A stretch of DNA of 6,377 nt. Source: an uncultured Lysobacterales bacterium. Lineage in GTDB: Bacteria; Pseudomonadota; Gammaproteobacteria; Xanthomonadales; SZUA-36. Position numbers and translations under genes: made by a program. Under the pieces are notes generated by a model that was given only the letters and a program-made list of their open reading frames with translations, searched no databases and was not told the origin of the DNA. Below, piece by piece: positions 1 through 6,377 of the stretch. Within the stretch, counting starts at the first letter, position 1; every line of letters starts with the position of its first letter. The stretch spans positions 1 to 6,377 of the forward strand of contig CALKKN010000169.1 of the NCBI GenBank assembly GCA_937995275.1, in the 5' to 3' direction.

Positions 1-297
1 GCCTGCTTTTTCAAGTGCCTCGGCAAAGGCGGCATTTTCCGAGAGGAAGCCGTATCCGGGATGCACGGCCTCCGCGCCAGTGGCTTTGATGGCATCGAGT
101 ACCCGATCCACTCGCAGATAGCTGTCAGCGGATTTGGATCCGCCGAGGTGGTAAGACTCATCAGCCATCTGCACGTGAACGGCCCGGGCGTCTGCGTCGG
201 AATAGACGGCAACCGTCTGGATACCCATTTTGCGGGCCGTGCGGATGACTCGACAGGCGATTTCACCGCGATTGGCAATCAGGATTTTTTTGAACAT
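1..297 (-). CDS. pccA: Propionyl-/acyl-CoA carboxylase alpha subunit, biotin carboxylase N-terminus (partial)
   Basis: This is the N-terminal 99 residues of a biotin-dependent acyl-CoA carboxylase alpha subunit; the rest lies beyond the left edge. The family uses ATP and bicarbonate to carboxylate biotin, which then feeds the carboxyltransferase subunit. The protein opens [20 protein letters not shown], the hallmark start of the biotin carboxylase N-terminal (pre-ATP-grasp) domain, and carries the conserved [10 protein letters not shown] motif at residues 79-88. The ATP-grasp, biotinyl-lipoyl and linker domains are outside the window, so whether the chain is full length cannot be seen. The start is well supported: an AGGAAA ribosome-binding site lies about 6 bases upstream and the first residues match the family. 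Acetyl-, propionyl- and methylcrotonyl-CoA carboxylase alpha subunits look alike here. The propionyl assignment comes from the upstream beta subunit and mutase on the same strand. By hand count the first 300 bases are about 58% GC, apparently lower than the rest of the window. Confidence 0.93.
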   Translation of the reverse strand, partial: MFKKILIANRGEIACRVIRTARKMGIQTVAVYSDADARAVHVQMADESYHLGGSKSADSYLRVDRVLDAIKATGAEAVHPGYGFLSENAAFAEALEKAG

Positions 298-301
298 CTG
301 G

Positions 302-307
302 TTTCCT
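302..307 (-). promoter_or_regulatory. Ribosome binding site of the carboxylase alpha subunit
   Basis: The minus strand reads AGGAAACCAG immediately before the ATG at 295-297. AGGAA is a good match to the anti-Shine-Dalgarno sequence at normal spacing. It is the clearest ribosome-binding site in the minus-strand unit. It suggests the alpha subunit is translated independently despite the 112-bp repeat-containing gap separating it from the beta subunit gene. Confidence 0.7.
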
Positions 308-332
308 AAAATGCGCTCTGTGGACTTAGTTT

Positions 333-409
333 AAGCCGCTGAGGGCTCAACTAAAGCCGCTGAGGGCTCAACTGAAGCCGCTGAAGGCTCAAATAAAGAC
401 GCTGAGGGC

Positions 410-416
<7 letters not shown>
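333..416. repeat. Four-copy 21-bp tandem repeat between the carboxylase subunit genes
   Basis: Four contiguous 21-bp units begin at 333, 354, 375 and 396 on the plus strand. Each consists of the near-constant 18-mer AAGCCGCTGAGGGCTCAA plus three variable bases. Units 1 and 2 differ only at the last base. Unit 3 changes two positions, and unit 4 changes position 4 and the last three bases. Every unit contains the dyad TGAG-N2-CTCA (starts 340, 361, 382, 403; the third is TGAA-N2-CTCA). Unit 4 overlaps the beta-subunit stop codon at 410-412, so the array starts at the end of that gene and stops about 36 bp before the alpha-subunit start. Read in the beta-subunit frame, every unit supplies a TGA. 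Read in the +1 frame it is open and encodes a heptapeptide repeat containing EPSAA. Whether it is a regulatory array, an mRNA element or a neutral minisatellite cannot be decided here. Confidence 0.95.
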
Positions 417-1942
<1,526 letters not shown>

Positions 1943-1988
1943 TGTGAATTCCCCGTGGTGCGCCCGATTCCCGCGCCCGGCATCCGAA

Positions 1989-4154
1989 TCAGCCGGCGTG
2001 CTCGTGAGCCTGCCGCCGCGCTTCGATGTTATCCAGGACCTCACGCGCGGCGAGCAGGATGTTGGTGCCCGGCCCGTAGATCGCCGCGACGCCGGCTTCC
2101 CGCAGCGTAGCGAAATCCTGCGGTGGTATCACGCCGCCGCAGATTACGATGATATCCGACGCGCCTTCCCTTTTCAGACCCTCGATGACCTGCGGCACCA
2201 GCGTTTTGTGGCCGGCCGCCTGCGAGGAGATGCCAATTACGTGAACGTCGTTCTCGATGGCTTCCCGCACGGCCTCGTCGGGTGTCTGGAACAGCGGCCC
2301 GATGTCGACGTCGAAGCCGAGGTCGGCGAAGCCGGTGGCGATGACCCGGGCGCCCCGGTCGTGGCCGTCCTGCCCCAGCTTCGAGACCAGCATGCGCGGC
2401 CGGCGCCCCTCGGCGCGGGCAAATGCCTCCACCAGCCCCTGCGTGGCGGCGAACTCCTCGTCATCGGCGTAGGCCGCGCCGTAGACGCCGGAGATGGAAT
2501 GCGTCATCGCCCGGTAACGACCGTAGACAGCCTCCAGGGCGTCGGAGATTTCGCCGACCGTCGCGCGCGCCCGCGCGGCCTCAATGGCCAGGGCCAGCAG
2601 GTTGCCGGTCTCGTCGCGGGCCGCTGACGTCAATGCCGCCAAAGCGTCCCGGCAGGCCTCTTCATCGCGGCTGTCGCGCACCGCCCTGATGCGGCGGATC
2701 TGGGCCTCGCGAACGGCGGTGTTGTCGATATCGCGGATTTCGACCGGCGGCTCTGCCTCGAGACAGTACCGGTTGACGCCGACGATCAGCTCCTCACCGC
2801 GGTCGATGCGGGCCTGGCGCCGCGCGGCGGCCTCCTCGATGCGCATTTTCGGCATGCCGGACTCGACGGCCCGGGTCATGCCGCCCATGTCCTCGACCTC
2901 GTCGATGAGCCTGCGCGCCTCGGCTGCCAGGTCGGTAGTCAGGCGTTCGACGTAATAGGAGCCGGCCAGGGGATCCACCACGCGCGTGATGCCGGTCTCT
3001 TCCTGCAGCACCAGCTGCGTGTTGCGGGCGATACGCGCGGAAAACTCGGTCGGCAGGGCGAGCGCCTCGTCGAATGAATTGGTGTGCAGTGACTGGGTTC
3101 CGCCCAGCGCCGCGGCCAGGGCCTCGATGGTGGTCCGCATGATGTTGTTGTAGGGATCTTTCGCGGTCAGGCTGACGCCGGACGTCTGGCAGTGCGTCCG
3201 CAACATCAGCGAACGGTCGTTCTGCGGCGAAAACTTCTCCGCCATCAGCGAGGACCAGAGCAGGCGCGCGGCGCGCAGCTTGGCGATTTCCATGAAGAAG
3301 TCCATGCCGATCGCGAAGAAAAACGACAGGCGGGGGGCGAACGCGTCGACGTCCAGGCCGCTGGCGATGGCCGCGCGCACATACTCGATGCCGTCCGCAA
3401 TCGTGTAGGCCAGTTCCTGGGCGCAGGTCGCGCCGGCTTCCTGCATGTGGTAGCCCGAAATGGAAATCGAATTGTACCGGGGCATGTTGGCCGCGGCGTA
3501 GGCGATGATGTCGGAGACGATCCGCATGGACGGTTCAGGTGGGTAGATGTAGGTATTGCGGACCATGAATTCCTTGAGGATGTCGTTCTGCAGCGTGCCC
3601 GCCAGTCGCCCGGGCGCCACCCCCTGTTCCTCCGCGGCGACGATGTACATCGCCATGATCGGCAGCGCGGCGCCGTTCATCGTCATCGATACGGACATCC
3701 TGTCGAGCGGAATGCCGTCGAACAGGATTTTCATGTCCTCGACGGTGTCGATCGCGACGCCTGCCTTGCCGACGTCGCCGATCACGCGGGGATGGTCGGA
3801 ATCGTAACCGCGGTGCGTCGCCAGATCGAAGGCGACTGACAGGCCCGTCTGGCCCGCTTCGAGGTTCTTGCGGTAAAAGGCATTCGACTCCTCGGCCGTG
3901 GAGAAGCCGGCGTACTGGCGGACGGTCCAGGGTCGGCCGGAATACATGGTGGCCCTGGGGCCGCGGAGATAGGGGGGCATGCCCGGCAGCGAATCCAGGT
4001 GATCCAGCCCGGCGAGATCCTCTGCCGTGTACAGGGGTTTTACGCAGATGCCCTCGGGCGTCTCAACGGTGAGTTCATCGAGCGGCTTCTCCCGGCACTC
4101 CTTCGTTGCGAGCGCGGTCCAGTCGTCCAGCGTTCTTTTCGGGAATTCGCCCAT
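1989..4154 (-). CDS. mcm: Methylmalonyl-CoA mutase, single-chain, adenosylcobalamin-dependent
   Basis: This complete 721-residue enzyme interconverts (R)-methylmalonyl-CoA and succinyl-CoA by a radical mechanism using adenosylcobalamin. Its length is like E. coli Sbm and the Propionibacterium catalytic subunit. The N-terminal TIM-barrel domain (roughly 40-550) contains [18 protein letters not shown], and Tyr81 aligns with the substrate-contacting Tyr89 of the Propionibacterium enzyme. Arg211 in PSMRIVSD and His236 in GYHMQEAG match its Arg207 and His244. These residues favour methylmalonyl over isobutyryl-CoA mutase, which has Phe and Gln at the first two positions. The C-terminal B12 domain (about 585-721) has DGHDRG at 596-601, with His598 as the cobalt ligand, then [12 protein letters not shown] and ICGGVIPP. 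One variation is Val327 in QTSGVS, where human MUT and E. coli Sbm have Trp. The ATG at 4152-4154 ([12 protein letters not shown]) fits the family. An in-frame TTG at 4203-4205 is rejected because it lies upstream of the putative promoter -10 box. The beta-subunit gene follows after 46 bp, suggesting co-transcription. Confidence 0.96.
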   Translation of the reverse strand: MGEFPKRTLDDWTALATKECREKPLDELTVETPEGICVKPLYTAEDLAGLDHLDSLPGMPPYLRGPRATMYSGRPWTVRQYAGFSTAEESNAFYRKNLEAGQTGLSVAFDLATHRGYDSDHPRVIGDVGKAGVAIDTVEDMKILFDGIPLDRMSVSMTMNGAALPIMAMYIVAAEEQGVAPGRLAGTLQNDILKEFMVRNTYIYPPEPSMRIVSDIIAYAAANMPRYNSISISGYHMQEAGATCAQELAYTIADGIEYVRAAIASGLDVDAFAPRLSFFFAIGMDFFMEIAKLRAARLLWSSLMAEKFSPQNDRSLMLRTHCQTSGVSLTAKDPYNNIMRTTIEALAAALGGTQSLHTNSFDEALALPTEFSARIARNTQLVLQEETGITRVVDPLAGSYYVERLTTDLAAEARRLIDEVEDMGGMTRAVESGMPKMRIEEAAARRQARIDRGEELIVGVNRYCLEAEPPVEIRDIDNTAVREAQIRRIRAVRDSRDEEACRDALAALTSAARDETGNLLALAIEAARARATVGEISDALEAVYGRYRAMTHSISGVYGAAYADDEEFAATQGLVEAFARAEGRRPRMLVSKLGQDGHDRGARVIATGFADLGFDVDIGPLFQTPDEAVREAIENDVHVIGISSQAAGHKTLVPQVIEGLKREGASDIIVICGGVIPPQDFATLREAGVAAIYGPGTNILLAAREVLDNIEARRQAHEHAG

Positions 4155-4187
4155 CTCAACTGCTCTCGTTCGATTGCGGCCCGTGGA

Positions 4188-4204
4188 TCTCAGGATTATA
4201 CGCA
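4188..4204 (-). promoter_or_regulatory. Probable promoter -10 region of the mutase-carboxylase unit
   Basis: The minus strand reads TTGCGTATAATCC, a perfect TATAAT (plus 4195-4200) in otherwise GC-rich sequence, 40 bp upstream of the mutase ATG. Transcription would begin near 4188 and leave a leader of about 34 bases. A TG pair lies two bases upstream of the hexamer, one base off the extended -10 arrangement. No convincing -35 hexamer is visible at 16-18 bp, where the sequence is GC-rich and includes the near-palindrome CGGGGCCCG at 4216-4224. The promoter may therefore be activator-dependent. This is inference from sequence only. Confidence 0.5.
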
Positions 4205-4259
4205 ACCTGGCAGGACGGGGCCCGACGCGGTCACGGCGACGCTCGTGCGAGTGCCCGAC

Positions 4260-4288
4260 TGGACCGCGGCCGTTCCAATCTGTATCTT
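4260..4288 (+). promoter_or_regulatory. Tentative sigma70-like promoter for the flavoprotein gene
   Basis: TGGACC at 4260-4265 (4 of 6 against TTGACA) and TATCTT at 4283-4288 (4 of 6 against TATAAT) are separated by exactly 17 bp and point toward the flavoprotein gene. Transcription would start near 4295, almost at the ATG at 4298, giving a near-leaderless message. That would fit the lack of a strong ribosome-binding site there (only GAAG very close to the ATG). The match is weak and could be chance. Confidence 0.25.
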
Positions 4289-4297
4289 GCCGAAGCG

Positions 4298-5281
4298 ATG
4301 TTCAAAACACGAATCACCGAACTCCTCGGCATCGAGCGGCCGATCGTGCAGGGCGGCATGCAGAACGTCGGTTATGCCGAGCTCGCTTCCGCGGTTTCCA
4401 ATGCCGGGGGTCTCGGCATCCTGACGGCGCTTACCCAGCCGTCTCCCGATGCGTTGCAGCGGGAAATCGAACGCTGCCGGTCGATGACCGACAAGCCGTT
4501 CGGCGTCAACGTCACGGTTTTCCCGACCCTCATCTCGCCTGACTACAAGGCCTTTGCCCACGCGGCCGTCGAGTGTGGCGTCCAGATTGTCGAGACGGCC
4601 GGGACGGCAGCGGTGGCGGAGGTCTGGGAGATCTTCAGGGCGGCCGGCTGCACCATCCTGCACAAGTGCACATCCGTGCGGCACGCGCTGTCGGCGGAGC
4701 GCAAGGGAGTCGACATCATCTCGATCGACGGCTTCGAATGCGCCGGCCACCCGGGCGAGGACGACATCCCGGGCCTGATCCTGATCCCGGCTGCCGCAGA
4801 CCAGGTCAAAATCCCCCTGCTGGCTTCCGGAGGCTTCGGTGACGGCCGGGGGCTGGTCGCCGCGCTGGCGCTGGGCGCCGATGGCATCAACATGGGGACG
4901 CGATTCTGCGCGACCCGCGAAGCGCCGATCCACGAGAACGTCAAGCGCAGGTACATCGAGAACGACGAGCGCGGCACTCACCTGATTTTTCGGCAGTTCC
5001 ACAACACGGCCCGCGTCGGCAGGAGCGACGTCTCCGACGAGGTCGTGCGCCGGCTGGCGAAGCCCGGCGCAGAGTTCGGGGACGTTGCCGAGCTCGTGAG
5101 CGGGAAGAAGGGCGCTGAATTGCTGACAACGGGCGACCTGGACAGCGGCGTGTTCTGGGCCGGCATGGTCCAGGGCCTGATCCGCGACATTCCGACCGTG
5201 CAGGAACTCCTGGACCGGATCATGGCGGAGGCGGAGGAAACCGTTGCCGACCGGCTGGCCGGGATGATGGGCCAGGCCTGA
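4298..5281 (+). CDS. Nitronate monooxygenase family flavoprotein (2-nitropropane dioxygenase/FabK-like)
   Basis: This complete 327-residue TIM-barrel FMN protein belongs to the nitronate monooxygenase/2-nitropropane dioxygenase superfamily, which also includes the enoyl-ACP reductase FabK. The N-terminus has PIVQGGMQ at 15-22 and AGGLG at 36-40. KCTSVRHA follows at 123-130, then [13 protein letters not shown] at 144-156 with His151 at the position of the usual catalytic histidine. The phosphate-binding segment has [10 protein letters not shown] at 176-185 and [17 protein letters not shown] at 196-212. Classical nitronate monooxygenases have GGH before the histidine; this protein has CAGH, a variant I associate with homologues near acyl-CoA genes. 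Nitronate oxidation is therefore only one possibility; NAD(P)H-dependent reduction of a quinone or an enoyl thioester are others. The start at [16 protein letters not shown] matches the family, and the upstream in-frame extension lies in the divergent promoter region. A CoA-racemase gene follows after 13 bp, so the two are probably co-transcribed. Family assignment is firm; the reaction is not. Confidence 0.9.
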   Translation: MFKTRITELLGIERPIVQGGMQNVGYAELASAVSNAGGLGILTALTQPSPDALQREIERCRSMTDKPFGVNVTVFPTLISPDYKAFAHAAVECGVQIVETAGTAAVAEVWEIFRAAGCTILHKCTSVRHALSAERKGVDIISIDGFECAGHPGEDDIPGLILIPAAADQVKIPLLASGGFGDGRGLVAALALGADGINMGTRFCATREAPIHENVKRRYIENDERGTHLIFRQFHNTARVGRSDVSDEVVRRLAKPGAEFGDVAELVSGKKGAELLTTGDLDSGVFWAGMVQGLIRDIPTVQELLDRIMAEAEETVADRLAGMMGQA

Positions 5282-5282
5282 C

Positions 5283-5287
5283 GGGGA
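5283..5287 (+). promoter_or_regulatory. Ribosome binding site supporting the GTG start of the racemase
   Basis: GGGGA at 5283-5287 lies 7 bases before the GTG at 5295-5297. It sits directly after the flavoprotein stop codon. Its placement favours GTG over the in-frame ATG at 5316-5318, which would remove the conserved GPLEG segment. Confidence 0.5.
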
Positions 5288-5294
5288 CCGCGGG

Positions 5295-6377
5295 GTGGCA
5301 GGGCCGCTGGAAGGAATGCGCATCCTGGAAATGGCCGGCCTCGGACCGGCCCCGTTCTGCGGCATGATGCTGGCCGACCAGGGTGCCGAGGTCATCCGCA
5401 TCGAGCGGATCGCTCCCCCGACGGTCCCCTACGACATACTGGCCCGGTCGCGCCGCTCGATCGCGGTCGATGTCCGGAATCCGCGCGGTGTCGACATCGT
5501 CAGGCGCCTGGCGCGCGGGGCGGATGGGCTGATCGAAGGTTTCCGGCCGGGCGTGATGGAGCGGCTGGGTCTCGGGCCCGAGGCGCTGCTGGAGGATAAC
5601 CCCGCCCTGGTGTACGGCCGCATGACGGGTTGGGGGCAGGACGGCCCCTATGCGCAGGCGGCGGGCCACGACATCAACTACATCGCGCTGACCGGGGCCC
5701 TCCACACCTGCGGCAGAAAGGGCGGGCAGCCGACTCCGCCGGCCAACTACCTGGGTGATTTCGGCGGCGGCGGGATGCTGCTGGCCTTCGGCATGGTCAG
5801 TGCCATGCTGGCAGTGAAGAACGGGGCGCCGGGGCAGGTGATCGATTGCGCGATGACCGACGGCTCGGCGTTGCTGATGGCCCTGACCTGGTCGCTGTAC
5901 GCCTCCGGTATCTGGCGGGACGAGCCGGGCGTCAACCTGCTCGACTCGGGCGCGCATTTTTACGACACCTACGAAACCGCGGACGGCAAGTGGATTTCCA
6001 TCGGCTCGATCGAACCGGCGTTTTATGAGCAGTTGCGGGAACAGCTCGGCCTGGCCGGGGACGCAGCCTTCGACGACCAGAACGACCGCGCGAACTGGCC
6101 CGCCCTGAAGCAACGGCTGGCCGGGGTTTTCCGGACCAGGACCCGCGACGAGTGGTGCGAATTGCTGGAGGCCACCGACGTATGCTTCGCGCCCGTGCTC
6201 TCGCTGGCGGAAGCGCCGGGCCATCCCCACAACGCAGCGCGTCAAACCTACATCGAGGTGGACGGGGCCGTTCAGCCCGCCCCGGCGCCGCGCTTTTCGG
6301 CAACCGGCGTGTCGCCGCCGCGCCCCCCTCGACGGGTCGGCGCGGACACCGATTCGGTGCTGGAAGACCTCGGTTTC
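5295..6377 (+). CDS. Alpha-methylacyl-CoA racemase, CaiB/BaiF family (3' end cut off)
   Basis: The frame is open from the GTG at 5295 to the right edge, giving 361 residues with no stop. AMACR enzymes interconvert (2R)- and (2S)-methylacyl-CoA thioesters so that methyl-branched chains can enter beta-oxidation. The sequence begins VAGPLEGMRILEMAGLGPAP, the family opening. His125 (AGHDINYIALTGAL), Asp155 (NYLGDFGGGG) and Glu240 (SIEPAFYEQL) align with the catalytic His126, Asp156 and Glu241 of Mycobacterium tuberculosis MCR, so the enzyme looks catalytically intact. The Asp also corresponds to the catalytic Asp of family III CoA-transferases, but His-Asp-Glu together indicate a racemase rather than a transferase. 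The last visible residues (DTDSVLEDLGF) normally lie close to the C-terminus, so probably only one or two dozen residues are missing. It follows the flavoprotein gene by 13 bp, implying one operon. The GTG start is preferred over ATG 5316 because it keeps the conserved N-terminus and has GGGGA upstream. Confidence 0.93.
   Translation, partial: MAGPLEGMRILEMAGLGPAPFCGMMLADQGAEVIRIERIAPPTVPYDILARSRRSIAVDVRNPRGVDIVRRLARGADGLIEGFRPGVMERLGLGPEALLEDNPALVYGRMTGWGQDGPYAQAAGHDINYIALTGALHTCGRKGGQPTPPANYLGDFGGGGMLLAFGMVSAMLAVKNGAPGQVIDCAMTDGSALLMALTWSLYASGIWRDEPGVNLLDSGAHFYDTYETADGKWISIGSIEPAFYEQLREQLGLAGDAAFDDQNDRANWPALKQRLAGVFRTRTRDEWCELLEATDVCFAPVLSLAEAPGHPHNAARQTYIEVDGAVQPAPAPRFSATGVSPPRPPRRVGADTDSVLEDLGF

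Noticed and set aside
61..309. 82-codon plus-strand frame opposite the carboxylase alpha subunit
   Set aside because: It is antisense to an unambiguous biotin carboxylase N-terminus and has no independent support.
1943..2044. Upstream GTG start adding 34 residues to the carboxylase beta subunit
   Set aside because: It would overlap the end of the mutase gene and adds residues unlike the family, whereas [10 protein letters not shown] is a typical start with GGGGA upstream.
4155..4205. Upstream TTG start adding 17 residues to the mutase
   Set aside because: The extension would be translated through the putative TATAAT box and has no match to the conserved mutase N-terminus; the ATG at 4152-4154 fits better.
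4196..5401. 401-codon open frame on the minus strand opposite the flavoprotein gene
   Set aside because: It is antisense to a recognised gene, has low-complexity composition and no domain, and spans the divergent promoter region.
5220..6245. 341-codon open frame on the minus strand opposite the racemase
   Set aside because: The plus strand here encodes a racemase with intact catalytic residues in an uninterrupted frame; the minus-strand frame shows no recognisable motif.

Overview
This is a GC-rich bacterial window with tightly packed genes in two divergent transcription units, both concerned with acyl-CoA metabolism. Gene content, high GC and protein style suggest a heterotrophic proteobacterium. 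I cannot place it more precisely from sequence alone.

Minus-strand unit (read from about 4195 down to 1): a single-chain methylmalonyl-CoA mutase with a fused C-terminal B12 domain (1989-4154), then the carboxyltransferase (beta) subunit of propionyl-CoA carboxylase (410-1942), then the first 99 residues of the biotin carboxylase (alpha) subunit, cut by the window edge (1-297). Together these convert propionyl-CoA to methylmalonyl-CoA and on to succinyl-CoA. Methylmalonyl-CoA epimerase and the MeaB/ArgK mutase chaperone are not in the window. A perfect TATAAT box lies 40 bp upstream of the mutase start and is the best promoter candidate.

Plus-strand unit (4298-6377): a nitronate-monooxygenase/FabK-like FMN flavoprotein, followed after 13 bp by a GTG-started alpha-methylacyl-CoA racemase of the CaiB/BaiF (family III CoA-transferase) fold. 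The racemase runs off the right edge, probably lacking only its last few residues. Racemisation of 2-methylacyl-CoAs allows beta-oxidation of methyl-branched chains, which releases propionyl-CoA, so the two divergent units plausibly belong to one pathway (inference).

The oddest element is a perfectly phased 4 x 21-bp tandem repeat (333-416) between the two carboxylase subunit genes. It begins at the beta-subunit stop codon, carries a TGAG-N2-CTCA dyad in every unit, and places an in-frame TGA in every unit. The +1 frame stays open as an EPSAA-containing heptapeptide repeat. I see no mobile element, RNA gene, CRISPR array or clear new system here. No gene-free stretch exceeds 300 bases; the longest is the 143-bp divergent promoter region (4155-4297).
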